DNA of 64,000 nt from Ignavibacteria bacterium (GTDB lineage Bacteria > Bacteroidota > Ignavibacteria > Ignavibacteriales > SURF-24), in NCBI GenBank assembly GCA_025612245.1, contig JAAXKQ010000004.1:186001-250000 (forward strand), written 5' to 3'. The notes beneath the pieces are model-generated. The model did no database searches. It was not told where the DNA came from and saw only the letters and a list, made by a program, of their open reading frames with translations. Both the position numbers and the translations under genes were made by a program. Shown one piece after another: positions 24,849-34,144 of this stretch. How positions within the stretch are numbered: the stretch's first letter is position 1; every line of letters starts with the position of its first letter.

Positions 24849-26408
24849 CTACAATGGTATGTTAGAATGTTTCTTTGGAGGATTGACATCCTTCTTTGTA
24901 GCAAGCGACTGCAGAGCCCTTATGATGCGGAATCTTGTGTTCCTGGGTTCAATTACGTCGTCTATATAGCCATATTTTGCAGCCACATAGGGAGACGCAA
25001 ATTTATTCCTGTATTCTTCTTCTTTCTGTTTGAGGAATTCAACGCGCTCTTTGTCGTCGGTAATGTCCTTAAGCTCCTTATTGTGGAGAATTTCAATTGC
25101 GCCTTTGGGGCCCATGACGGCAATTTCGGCAGTAGGCCATGCGTAGTTGATGTCTCCCCTTAAGTGCTTTGAGCTCATTACGTCGTATGCTCCGCCGTAA
25201 GCCTTTCTGAGTATGACCGTAACCTTAGGTACCGTAGCCTCGCCATATGCATAAAGGAGCTTAGCGCCGTTGATGATAATGCCGCCGTATTCCTGAGCAG
25301 TTCCGGGAAGGAAGCCGGGGACGTCGACCAGTGTAACGATCGGGATATTGAAGGCATCGCAGAACCTGACGAAGCGGGCGGCTTTCCTGGAAGAGTTTAT
25401 ATCGAGCACGCCGGCCAGGTAGTTGGGCTGGTTTGCAACGATGCCAACGGGCTGACCGTTAAAGCGAGCAAAGCCAATTATGATGTTAGGAGCGTAGTGG
25501 CGATGAACCTCGACAAATTCATTGTAGTCCACAATAGAGTGTATGACGTCTTTAATATCATAGGGTTTGTTGGGGTTGTCGGGCACTATGCTATTAAGTG
25601 CGTCATCGAGCCTGTCTATAGGATCATCGCACGGGCTTACTGGAGGGTCCTCGAGGTTATTCTGGGGCAAGTAGCTCAAGATTTTTCTAATAAGAAGGAT
25701 CCCTTCCTGCTCGTCGTCGGCAACAAAGTGTGCAACTCCGCTTTTAGAGCCGTGAACCGCAGCGCCGCCAAGTTCCTCTTCTGTTACTGTTTCGCCGGTT
25801 ACAGTTTTTACAACCTTCGGGCCCGTTACAAACATGTAGCTAGTTCCCTGTGTCATTATTGTAAAATCTGTAAGTGCAGGAGAGTAAACAGCGCCGCCGG
25901 CGCAGGGGCCAAATATGGCCGAAATCTGCGGAATTACTCCGGAGGCCAGAATGTTGCGCTCGAATATTTCAGCGTATCCGCCGAGGCTTTTTACGCCTTC
26001 CTGGATACGTGCTCCACCCGAATCGTTGATCCCTATAATAGGGGCTCCGACTTTCATTGCTTTGTCCATAACTTTGCAGATTTTCATTGCGTACATTTCC
26101 GATAATGATCCGCCGAAGATCGTAAAGTCCTGTGAAAACACATAAACCAGCCTTCCATCGATGGTGCCGTAACCGGTTACGACGCCATCGGAAAGATAAT
26201 CCTGCCCTTGAAGTCCGAAGTCGATGCACCTGTGAGAGACGAACATGTCAAACTCTTCAAAACTGCCTTCGTCCAAAAGCATATTTATTCTTTCGCGTGC
26301 GGTGAACTTGCCCTTGCGGTGCTGCGATTCAATTCGCTTTTCACCGCCGCCTAAGCGGGCTTTATCGCGCATGCTGGTTAGTTCCTGAAGTTTTTCCTCA
26401 ATAGCCAT
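24849..26408 (-). CDS. mmdA: Acyl-CoA carboxyltransferase (methylmalonyl-CoA decarboxylase alpha / PccB type)
   Basis: 519 residues, crotonase-fold carboxyltransferase. The two halves each bring an acyl-CoA/biotin pocket: [20 protein letters not shown] and [17 protein letters not shown] in the first, and [20 protein letters not shown] with [11 protein letters not shown] in the second. It transfers carboxyl between methylmalonyl-CoA and the biotin carrier. The alpha subunit of the Na+-pumping decarboxylase and PccB are very similar; the adjacent beta, biotin and gamma-like subunits favour the pump. It follows the epimerase gene by 34 bases. Confidence 0.92.
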   Translation of the reverse strand: MAIEEKLQELTSMRDKARLGGGEKRIESQHRKGKFTARERINMLLDEGSFEEFDMFVSHRCIDFGLQGQDYLSDGVVTGYGTIDGRLVYVFSQDFTIFGGSLSEMYAMKICKVMDKAMKVGAPIIGINDSGGARIQEGVKSLGGYAEIFERNILASGVIPQISAIFGPCAGGAVYSPALTDFTIMTQGTSYMFVTGPKVVKTVTGETVTEEELGGAAVHGSKSGVAHFVADDEQEGILLIRKILSYLPQNNLEDPPVSPCDDPIDRLDDALNSIVPDNPNKPYDIKDVIHSIVDYNEFVEVHRHYAPNIIIGFARFNGQPVGIVANQPNYLAGVLDINSSRKAARFVRFCDAFNIPIVTLVDVPGFLPGTAQEYGGIIINGAKLLYAYGEATVPKVTVILRKAYGGAYDVMSSKHLRGDINYAWPTAEIAVMGPKGAIEILHNKELKDITDDKERVEFLKQKEEEYRNKFASPYVAAKYGYIDDVIEPRNTRFRIIRALQSLATKKDVNPPKKHSNIPL

Positions 26409-26442
26409 ATTTTCTCCATTCAGCAGTTAATTATTAACTTTA

Positions 26443-26850
26443 TTAGTCTTTATGTTCACAAAGTTCAGTCAATACGCCGCCAGTGGACTTTGGATGCAGG
26501 AATGCAATATCCAGGCCTTCGGCGCCCTTGCGGGGAGCTTTGTCTATTAATCTGACTCCTTTGGATTCAACTTCCTCTAAGACACCTTCCAGTCCATTTA
26601 CGGCAAAAGCCATGTGATGGATGCCTTCGCCCTTTTTCTCAATGAACTTGGCTATTGTACTTTCTTCTGAGGTTGCCTCAAGAAGTTCAATTTTAGTCTG
26701 CCCGACCTTAAAAAATGCCGTCTTTACCTTTTGGTCTGCAACTTCTTCAATTGCGTAGCACTTAAGTCCAAGTACCTCTTCGTAGTATTTAATTGCCTCA
26801 GCGAGGTTTTTAACTGCAATTCCAATATGTTCGATGTGTGTTGGGTTCAT
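26443..26850 (-). CDS. mce: Methylmalonyl-CoA epimerase
   Basis: 135 residues, glyoxalase/VOC fold with two repeated halves. The metal ligands appear as His in HIEHIGIAV (residue 7 region), His in GIHHMAFAV, and Glu in LTELCEHKD. It converts (S)- to (R)-methylmalonyl-CoA, linking the decarboxylase to the mutase. It is 17 bases downstream of the mutase gene and in the same operon, which fixes the assignment well. Length is normal. Confidence 0.94.
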   Translation of the reverse strand: MNPTHIEHIGIAVKNLAEAIKYYEEVLGLKCYAIEEVADQKVKTAFFKVGQTKIELLEATSEESTIAKFIEKKGEGIHHMAFAVNGLEGVLEEVESKGVRLIDKAPRKGAEGLDIAFLHPKSTGGVLTELCEHKD

Positions 26851-26867
26851 TTTATTTATTCCTTTTC

Positions 26868-28550
26868 TTATACTACAACATTTTCTTTATATTCGCCGAA
26901 AACTGCACGCATGGTGTTGCAGATCTCTCCGATGCCGGCATAAGCCTTTACGGCTTCAAGTATATAAGGCATCAGGTTTTCATCGCCCTGAGAAGCCGCT
27001 TTGAGTGCTTTGAGTTTTTCCTGTACAAGTTCATTATTTCTCTCAGAGCGGACTTTGTTAAGGAATTTGACCTGTTCTTCCTGGGCGCTCATGTCGATCT
27101 TAAGAAGTCCTGTTGGTTCCTCTTCATGGACCTGGAATTTGTTTACGCCCACAACGATCCTTTCGCCGCTTTCCATTTCTTTCGTGAACTGGTAAGAAGC
27201 CCTCTGGATTTCGCTCTGTACGTAGCCGCCTTCAATGGCCTCAATAACGCCGCCCATGGAATCTATCTTATTTATATATGCTTCGGCTTCCTTTTCGATC
27301 TGGTCAGTAAGTGCCTCAACGTAGTAAGAGCCGGCAAGGGGGTCGATTGTATTTGCAACGCCGCTTTCGTGAGCAACAATCTGCTGTGTGCGCAGTGCGA
27401 TCATTACGGATTCCTGTGTCGGGAGGGCAAGGGCCTCGTCGCGTGAATTTGTATGGAGGCTTTGAGTTCCGCCCATGACAGCGGCAAGAGTCTGTACTGT
27501 AACTCTTACGATGTTGTTGTTAACCTGCTGTGCAGTCAGTGTAGAGCCTGCGGTCTGTGTATGGAAACGGAGCATCATGGATTTCTCCTTCTTTGCGCCG
27601 AATCTTTCTTTCATTATCTTAGCCCAGAGCCTTCTGGCAGCCCTGTATTTTGCAACTTCCTCGAGGAGGTCGTTATGTGCGTTGAAGAAAAATGAAAGGC
27701 GGCCTGCAAACTCATCAACATCAAGTCCTGCTTTAATTGCTGCCTCAACGTATGCGATACCGTCTGCAAGAGTAAAGCCTACTTCCTGTCCTGCCGTTGA
27801 ACCTGCCTCCCTGATGTGGTAGCCGGAGATGGAAATGGTATTCCATTTAGGAACTTCCTTAGAGCAGAATTCAAAGATATTTGTAATCAGTCGCATTGAG
27901 GGTTTTGGCGGAAATATATAGGTTCCTCTAGCTATATATTCTTTTAATATATCGTTCTGGATTGTGCCGCTGATCTTATCGCGGCTGACGCCCTGTTTTT
28001 CAGCTACAGCAATGTACATTGCAAGCAGGACCGAGGCAGGGGCATTAATTGTCATTGATGTGGATACTTTGTCGAGGGGGATCTTGTCAAAAAGGATCTC
28101 CATATCGGCAAGTGTATCAATGGCAACGCCAACCTTGCCAACTTCACCGTAAGCCATCGGATCGTCACTGTCGTAGCCGATCTGTGTGGGGAGGTCAAAT
28201 GCAACCGAAAGTCCCGACTGTCCCTGTGAAAGGAGATAGCGGTATCTTTCGTTTGATTCTTTTGCGGTACCGAATCCTGCATACTGTCTCATAGTCCAAA
28301 GCCTTCCCCTGTACATAGTAGGCTGGACGCCGCGTGTAAAGGGATATTTCCCCGGGAAGCCAACCTTTTCGGTGTAGCCGTCAGCGTCATTGTTCAGGGG
28401 TGTATATAAAGGCTTAACAGGGTGAAATGAAGCCGTTGTAAAGTTCTTCAGTCTTTCAGGAAATTTAGAGGTAGATTTTTTGTAAATTGTTTCTTCCCAT
28501 TCCTTATAGGCAGTCTGTACTTTTGCCTTGAGGTCTTCATTGTTTGTCAT
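26868..28550 (-). CDS. Methylmalonyl-CoA mutase, catalytic (N-terminal) subunit
   Basis: 560 residues: the substrate-binding TIM barrel of a B12-dependent acyl-CoA mutase without the cobalamin-binding domain. Conserved stretches include [70 protein letters not shown] and [14 protein letters not shown]. This is the archaeal-type split form; the roughly 140-residue B12 subunit must be elsewhere in the genome. It is the first gene of the operon and catalyses succinyl-CoA/methylmalonyl-CoA interconversion. The Tyr and Arg positions fit methylmalonyl rather than isobutyryl-CoA substrates, but this should be checked by alignment. Confidence 0.93.
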   Translation of the reverse strand: MTNNEDLKAKVQTAYKEWEETIYKKSTSKFPERLKNFTTASFHPVKPLYTPLNNDADGYTEKVGFPGKYPFTRGVQPTMYRGRLWTMRQYAGFGTAKESNERYRYLLSQGQSGLSVAFDLPTQIGYDSDDPMAYGEVGKVGVAIDTLADMEILFDKIPLDKVSTSMTINAPASVLLAMYIAVAEKQGVSRDKISGTIQNDILKEYIARGTYIFPPKPSMRLITNIFEFCSKEVPKWNTISISGYHIREAGSTAGQEVGFTLADGIAYVEAAIKAGLDVDEFAGRLSFFFNAHNDLLEEVAKYRAARRLWAKIMKERFGAKKEKSMMLRFHTQTAGSTLTAQQVNNNIVRVTVQTLAAVMGGTQSLHTNSRDEALALPTQESVMIALRTQQIVAHESGVANTIDPLAGSYYVEALTDQIEKEAEAYINKIDSMGGVIEAIEGGYVQSEIQRASYQFTKEMESGERIVVGVNKFQVHEEEPTGLLKIDMSAQEEQVKFLNKVRSERNNELVQEKLKALKAASQGDENLMPYILEAVKAYAGIGEICNTMRAVFGEYKENVVV

Positions 28551-28898
28551 GTTATTATCCTCGAAAAAAATTTATAGCAATTATTGAAAGCAACTTGCGT
28601 GCCTTAATTTGAATTAAAATTCAGATATGTTAATTCTTTGATTAAAGTGAAATTTTATAATATTCCGGACCCTTAATTAAAGAAAAAAAGACATCATTCT
28701 CAAATTTTAGAATAATGTGTATTTGTTGTGAAAATAAATAATATAATTCCATATTCGGACAATAAGTGTTGTGATGGTTACCGCAGAAAACGGGGCCTGA
28801 GGTCTTGATAAGCCGTATTTTGGGGTAAATTTTTGTTTTGATTTAATTTAATTCCTTCTATTTTAATATTTAGCTAAACATGAATTTCAAGGGAACTG
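28551..28898. other. Divergent promoter region, mutase operon / cheB
   Basis: 348 AT-rich bases with no gene. It must hold promoters for both directions. The only clear element is the imperfect inverted repeat at 28689-28720. I could not pick reliable -10/-35 pairs. Confidence 0.6.
28689..28720. promoter_or_regulatory. Imperfect palindrome, candidate operator of the mutase operon
   Basis: AGACATCATTCT (28689-28700) and AGAATAATGTGT (28709-28720) match as inverted repeats in 10 of 12 positions around an 8-base A/T spacer. It is 139 bases upstream of the mutase start. The arm length and spacing suit a dimeric repressor; no candidate regulator is adjacent. Confidence 0.4.
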
Positions 28899-29912
28899 AT
28901 GAAAGTTCTTGTAGTAGAGGACAACGTGTCGGGCAGGCTCCTTTTATTTAAAGTCCTGAAAAAGGAGGGCTACCAGGTTTTTAGCTCTAATAACGGGGCT
29001 GAGGCCGTAGAGCTTTTGAAGAAGGAGGCATTTGATGCGGTACTAACCGACTGGATGATGCCGAAGCTGGATGGAATAGAGCTTGTGCAGTACATACGAA
29101 AAAACATAAAGCCCGTTCCTGTTGTAATAATAATTACGGCTCTGGATTCGCCCCAGGCAAAACTAAAGGCACTTGAAGCAGGTGCCGATGACTACATAGC
29201 AAAGCCATTTCACATAAATGAAATAAAAAAGTGCCTCGAAAGCTCAATTATGAGGCGGAAGTCGGAGTTCGATCCCTCTTCAGGTATAAAAGAGGCTGAG
29301 AAAAACCTTAGGCCTGTTTTCCCGGCGCTGGGCATTGCGGCCAGCACCGGGGGGCCATCGACACTAACGGAGCTTTTTTCGGCCTTAAGGCCTCTTGACG
29401 AGGCCGCGGTTTTCATTGTTCTGCATGGGCCCGTCTGGATGCTCAAGTCGTTTTCCGAAAGGCTGCAAAGCTTTACAAAGATGGAAGTAAGGCTTGCAGA
29501 GGACAAAATGCCGATAAAAAAGGGTACCGTTTATGTGGCGCCCGGCGATGTTCACATGATGATTGATCCATCCTGCATGGAAATTAAACTGTGGGACGGG
29601 CCGCCGGAGAACTATATACGCCCTTCGGCCGATCCTTTATTCAGAAGCATGGCTTTGGCCTTCGGAAAGAACGCGGTGGCAGTGGTTCTGACTGGCATGG
29701 GGCACGACGGCAGCATTGGTGCAGGCTACATATCGGCCTCCGGGGGCAGAGTAATAGCACAGGAGCCTTCGGGAGCTATTGCCCCTTCGATGCCGCAAAG
29801 CGTAATTGACCTTAGAATTGCAGGAGTTGTTGCACCCCTGGAGGAAATCCCTAAGATAATCGAAGAATCCATAGGCAGTTTGGTTAAATCCGTGAAGGAA
29901 AAGCCGGACTGA
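28899..29912 (+). CDS. CheB-type response regulator / protein-glutamate methylesterase
   Basis: 337 residues. Receiver domain at 1-120 (KVLVVEDNVSGRLLLFKVLK, phospho-Asp in AVLTDWMMPKLDG, Lys in YIAKPF), then a CheB methylesterase domain. The catalytic triad is likely Ser in IAASTGGPS (about 147), His in IVLHGPVWM (about 174) and Asp in TGMGHDGSIG (about 268). The histidine loop reads LHGP where standard CheB has QHMP. No cheR, receptor or kinase gene is adjacent, so it is an orphan. It demethylates receptors or a similar partner, unknown here. Confidence 0.85.
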   Translation: MKVLVVEDNVSGRLLLFKVLKKEGYQVFSSNNGAEAVELLKKEAFDAVLTDWMMPKLDGIELVQYIRKNIKPVPVVIIITALDSPQAKLKALEAGADDYIAKPFHINEIKKCLESSIMRRKSEFDPSSGIKEAEKNLRPVFPALGIAASTGGPSTLTELFSALRPLDEAAVFIVLHGPVWMLKSFSERLQSFTKMEVRLAEDKMPIKKGTVYVAPGDVHMMIDPSCMEIKLWDGPPENYIRPSADPLFRSMALAFGKNAVAVVLTGMGHDGSIGAGYISASGGRVIAQEPSGAIAPSMPQSVIDLRIAGVVAPLEEIPKIIEESIGSLVKSVKEKPD

Positions 29913-30006
29913 AAGATGGATTACTTATTATGCCACTGCTCTTCAGAACTGAATAGTCTATATTGACATTACGCATCGGTTTAGAACATATTGGAGGGAA
30001 ATATAT

Positions 30007-31998
30007 ATGAAAGTATTCAAGGTTACTTTTTTATTTATTCTTTTCTCGGGCCTGCTTTTTTCGCAGAATGACCGGGGGCGCCAGGCCGAGTTCAAAAAAA
30101 TGACTGCCGAGGGGAGTTTCAGGAATTCACAGGTAAAAGCCTATCCCGGTGATTCCACGATTGATGTTACCTACTACAAACTGGACCTGAATTTAACCTA
30201 CGACCCCAGGTACTTAAAAGGGGCTGTAACCGTGGGCTTCAGGAGCACCACGGCGGCACTCAACAGCTTCTTTCTGGACCTGCAGCAGGCAATGACCGTG
30301 GATTCGGTTACATTGAACGGGGGACAGAAGCTCAGCTTTACGCACAGCGATGCAAAGCTTCAGATAACGCTTCCAAAAGCCTACGGCCAGTCTGAAAGTG
30401 CAAGCGTAATTGTTTACTACCAGGGACTGCCCGGTGCCACAGGGTTCGGAAGCTTTATTTTCAGCACGCATGGGACTAATAACGATCCTATTATCTGGAG
30501 CCTTTCGGAGCCATACGGGGCCAGCGACTGGTTCCCGTGTAAGGACACCCCGGGCGACAAGGCGGATTCATCGGACGTATGGGTCAGAGCCCCGCAGTTT
30601 TTTACCGTGGCTTCCAATGGGACTCTCGTAAGCGAAATAAATAATCAGGACGGAACTAAAACGACCAAGTGGAAAAACCACTATCCGATTGCGCAGTACC
30701 TGATCTCCATAGCAATGACAAACTACTATCTTTATACAAATTACTTCAGGTATTCCAAAACGGATTCCATGATAGTTACACATTACATTTTCCCCGAGGC
30801 CAATACGCCTCAGAATATAGAACTCCTTAATAAGACCGTGGACATGCTGAGGATATTTTCCGACAAGTACGAGCTCTACCCGTTCATCAAAGAAAAGTAC
30901 GGCCACGCCCAGTTCGGCTGGGGCGGAGGAATGGAGCACCAGACAATTACTTCGCTGGTCAGTTTTGCCGAGGTGCTGGTTGCGCATGAACTCAGCCACC
31001 AGTGGTTTGGCGACAAGGTAACCTGCAGGGACTGGAATGACATCTGGCTTAACGAGGGTTTTGCCACGTATTCAGAAGGGGTTTATTATGAGAACTCAGC
31101 GGGAAAAGACGCATATGACTCCTTTATTAACGACATTATGTTCAGATCCAAATATGCACAGGGCGCAATTTACCTGACAGATATAAGTTCAGTCAATAAT
31201 ATTTTCAATTCCGACAGGACGTACTCCAAGGGAGGAACCGTCCTGCACATGCTAAGGGGCATTGTAGGCGACAGTGTATTCTTCAGGATATTGAGGACGT
31301 ACCTGGATGACCCGAAATATTCCTATGGGACTGCCGTTACGGCGGATTTCCAGTCTGTAGCTGAGAAAGTCTATGGAAAGAGCCTGGACTACTTTTTTAA
31401 GGAGTGGATCTATGGGGCAGGCTACCCAAGCTATGTTTTTAACTGGGCGAGCCCGCAAGAGACAAATAATGTTCTGCAGCTGGAAGTAAAGCAGGATTTG
31501 AGCAGCGGTATGTCTGTTTTCAAGATGCCCATACAGCTGAAAATAAAAACCACGGTCGGGGATACGCTCGTTACGGTATTTAATGATCAGGCCGATCAGA
31601 CATTTTCCATTACACTGAACGGGCAGCCTCAGGGAGTCATCTTTGATCCCGATAACTGGATACTAAAAGAAGTCACCGGGCCGACTGCGGTTCAGCAGGA
31701 GGCAGGCCAGCCAAACAGGTATGGGCTGGAGCAGAACTATCCAAATCCCTTTAACCCGTCTACAAAAATCAAGTTTCATGTGGGGGCCTCTATTTTGGGG
31801 GCGCTTCAGCGGGTAAGCCTCAAGGTTTTCGACCTCCTCGGGCGCGAAGTGGCCATGGTAATGAACGAAGAAAAACCCTCGGGGAATTACGAAGTGGAAT
31901 TTCTGCCCGCAAACTATAACCTTCCTTCAGGCACCTACTTTTACCGGCTAAACGCAGGCAACTACATGGAAACAAAGAAAATGATGTACCTTAAGTAA
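30007..31998 (+). CDS. Exported M1-family aminopeptidase with type IX sorting domain
   Basis: 663 residues. A signal peptide covers about residues 1-19 (ends LLFSQ). The N-terminal beta domain leads to the exopeptidase motif as GGGMEHQT and the zinc site VAHELSHQWFGDK (about 326-330), with the second Glu in NEGFATYSE. Residues from about 576 on carry the sorting domain starting EQNYPNPFNPSTKIKF and ending YMETKKMMYLK, the signal for type IX secretion. A GGAGGG site precedes the ATG by 8 bases. It probably cleaves N-terminal residues from peptides outside the cell. M1 length is shortened at the C-terminus, as in bacterial secreted forms. Confidence 0.93.
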   Translation: MKVFKVTFLFILFSGLLFSQNDRGRQAEFKKMTAEGSFRNSQVKAYPGDSTIDVTYYKLDLNLTYDPRYLKGAVTVGFRSTTAALNSFFLDLQQAMTVDSVTLNGGQKLSFTHSDAKLQITLPKAYGQSESASVIVYYQGLPGATGFGSFIFSTHGTNNDPIIWSLSEPYGASDWFPCKDTPGDKADSSDVWVRAPQFFTVASNGTLVSEINNQDGTKTTKWKNHYPIAQYLISIAMTNYYLYTNYFRYSKTDSMIVTHYIFPEANTPQNIELLNKTVDMLRIFSDKYELYPFIKEKYGHAQFGWGGGMEHQTITSLVSFAEVLVAHELSHQWFGDKVTCRDWNDIWLNEGFATYSEGVYYENSAGKDAYDSFINDIMFRSKYAQGAIYLTDISSVNNIFNSDRTYSKGGTVLHMLRGIVGDSVFFRILRTYLDDPKYSYGTAVTADFQSVAEKVYGKSLDYFFKEWIYGAGYPSYVFNWASPQETNNVLQLEVKQDLSSGMSVFKMPIQLKIKTTVGDTLVTVFNDQADQTFSITLNGQPQGVIFDPDNWILKEVTGPTAVQQEAGQPNRYGLEQNYPNPFNPSTKIKFHVGASILGALQRVSLKVFDLLGREVAMVMNEEKPSGNYEVEFLPANYNLPSGTYFYRLNAGNYMETKKMMYLK

Positions 31999-32005
31999 CT
32001 TGAAA

Positions 32006-32035
32006 AGCAGGAGCAGGCATATGCCTGCTCCTGCT
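32006..32035. terminator. 30-bp perfect palindrome after the M1 peptidase gene
   Basis: AGCAGGAGCAGGCAT joined to its exact reverse complement, 7 bases beyond the stop. It can form a 13-14 bp hairpin on either strand. No long T-run follows, but position supports a terminator. The following 220 bases hold no gene. Confidence 0.65.
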
Positions 32036-32261
32036 CATAAAATTACTGATCTCTTAAATGAACTTTTTTGTTGAACGGAATTCAAAAGTGGCTCACATAA
32101 GTAATAATGCATATTATCGTTCCCAGATCTTACGGCTATTACATATGTGAGCGGTGACTGTAATCCTCTGAAAACAGAATGTCCCTGCCTGATAAGGCCT
32201 TTTTTATCATAAATATATGGAAAGCCATCTGGGCAGCAGTGGCAAATAAAGCCTTATAGTT

Positions 32262-32852
32262 TCAATATCCCCAGGATATTATATCCCAGCTGAAACCAAT
32301 CCCGAGCTTCCAGATATTCTTTAGCTTCACTTTAGTATAGTTCCCCTCATTTGGAATTTCAAGAAAAGGCCAGTAGCTTCCTACTGCTTTATTTTGAGGA
32401 TTAAGGTATAGAAGTTCTAAATTAAATGCGCCCCAAAGGTTTAATCCTATTCCATATGTTGGCATTTTAACTACTGTAGGAGGAATTGAAAGACTCATAT
32501 GTCCATCATCGAATACGGTATGTGAAATATACCCCCCTGCAACATATACAGATTTCAAAAAATTGATATCTGGAGTATAGTAGAACTTTGCAATGATACC
32601 CAGTTCCCCTCCCGCATAATACTGAATGCTCGGCACTAAAGCCGCCCTGCCTTCAATCGCCATCCACTTTACAGGGAAAACGGAGGCATTGGCCTGAATT
32701 CCATAAAAATATTCATATGGATGTATTTCACTGCCGTGTTGAGTCTGCACAAAAGTAGGTTCAATCCTAAAGCCTAGCTGTATTTTCTGAGCGTAAGCCG
32801 AACTAAATAACAATAAAAAAGTTAAGAATACCGCCTTAATTCTGTTAAACAT
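32262..32852 (-). CDS. Exported beta-barrel-like hypothetical protein
   Basis: 196 residues. A clear signal peptide (MFNRIKAVFLTFLLLFSSAYA, cut before QK) is followed by alternating hydrophobic/polar strands with many aromatic residues (for example GFRIEPTFVQTQHG, GGELGIIAKFYYTPD, LGIGFSWDIISWGY), the pattern of a small outer-membrane beta-barrel. It ends in an aromatic residue (WGY). I do not recognise a family. The neighbours are exported proteins. A weak AGGAG site precedes the ATG. Confidence 0.6.
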   Translation of the reverse strand: MFNRIKAVFLTFLLLFSSAYAQKIQLGFRIEPTFVQTQHGSEIHPYEYFYGIQANASVFPVKWMAIEGRAALVPSIQYYAGGELGIIAKFYYTPDINFLKSVYVAGGYISHTVFDDGHMSLSIPPTVVKMPTYGIGLNLWGAFNLELLYLNPQNKAVGSYWPFLEIPNEGNYTKVKLKNIWKLGIGFSWDIISWGY

Positions 32853-32952
32853 TTGCGTACTCCTTCAGGTAAAACTGTGGCTTAAATCTGGGAATTACAG
32901 GGTGACTGACGATTTTACTGGTCCGGAATTCTAATAAATTCAGAAAATACGT

Positions 32953-33402
32953 TTAGTTAAAATATTCCGCATAACTAAAATGACCAGTACAAAAATATAA
33001 GGCTCTTTTTAACCAACCATTTTCCCATGCACATGTGCCAAAATAAACCATCTGATATGGTTCAGGATAAATTTTATTGTCGGGATCGTATTCCACCCAA
33101 AGCCAGATGGAATTGAAGCCCATTTCATTTGCAGTGGCAAATAAATCATTAAAAGAATTAGCTCTATTGTTAAGCCATGCGCTCCAATAATTACCTTCAT
33201 TTTTTGCACTACTCATCCAATTTGCATAAACAAAAGCAGCAAATAACTCACTGGTATGATGCCAAAAAGTTGCAACTTTCACTCAAATTGACTTTTATTG
33301 ATGGCGAGGTAGTTTCTGGATCGCTAATGGTTTTGCTGCATGCAGGGACTAAAGTGCCAAAACGAAAATCTTGAGGATAAGTGTAGTAAGTGATTTTCCC
33401 AT
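32953..33402 (-). pseudogene. Lipoprotein gene with two frameshifts
   Basis: Reading from the ATG at 33402, with AGGAG 5 bases upstream, gives MGKSLTTLILKIFVLAL then a stop. Adding one T in the CTTT run joins it to a second frame with the lipobox LVPACSKTISD. Removing one T from the later TTTTT run joins that to a third frame, FWHHTSELFAAFVYANW, which stays open to the stop at 32953. The repaired product would be a lipoprotein of about 149 residues. Both lesions are in T-runs, so sequencing error is possible. The 109-residue frame 32953-33282 alone is its C-terminal part. No family recognised. Confidence 0.6.
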
Positions 33403-34144
33403 TATTACTCCTATTAATTGAGGATGAAAATGAATTTACTAAAAAACGATAATATTATAGTTGCAAGTAAAATAATTCCATTTTGTAAAAGTCAATAGAT
33501 TAATAGAGTTTCATAAAACATCTTCTCGAAAAATTCTTTTCAAATGTGATACTATCGGGTGGTTCAAGAATTACTTGATGGATTTCCCCCATTCACTGGC
33601 CGGAACCTTTTCATGATCAAAAATTACCTGATTAGTTTAAAGAATATTCCCCGAATTCCCAAGAGTTATCCAAAATAATTATTAGACTTGCTTCTGTTCA
33701 AAAGTTAATGCGTGACACTGCTAATCTGCTGTAATTCTATGCAGGAGGGCTATAGCATTCAAATTTAATTCATGAATGTCAGCAAAGTGTAATGATCCAG
33801 GCAAAAAAAGGTATTGGTTAAAGAAATAAAATAGAACCTCCCGGGCTCTAGGATGCGGATCATTTAATTTCGCTGCTATTCCGGCTCCCGGAAGTTTTTC
33901 TACCATGATGATATTTCCCAAATTACTGATTATCTGATGAACCAAATCATAAAGCACTATGTTATAACCCTGTTGATTGAAATTAGGAGACAGGGCATTA
34001 TTTTTGGGATAAGTTTTTAGGATATTGAGTATTAAAAAAACTCTTTAAAATCCGATAATACCTTACTAAACCTTTTGATTTTGAGGAGCTTTATCATTTT
34101 GCAATTATTTCTTATGTTTAGCTGATACAAAACAGAAGAGTAAA
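33403..34144. other. Gene-poor AT-rich stretch with a possible gene remnant
   Basis: 742 bases with no confident gene. On the minus strand an open stretch of about 110 codons (ending 33721, running back to about 34055) reads protein-like in the middle (YNIVLYDLVHQIISNLGN, then EKLPGAGIAAKLNDP) but has no proper start, and the upstream part is interrupted. It may be a decayed gene. The promoter for the GH13 gene should lie close to 34145. Confidence 0.4.
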
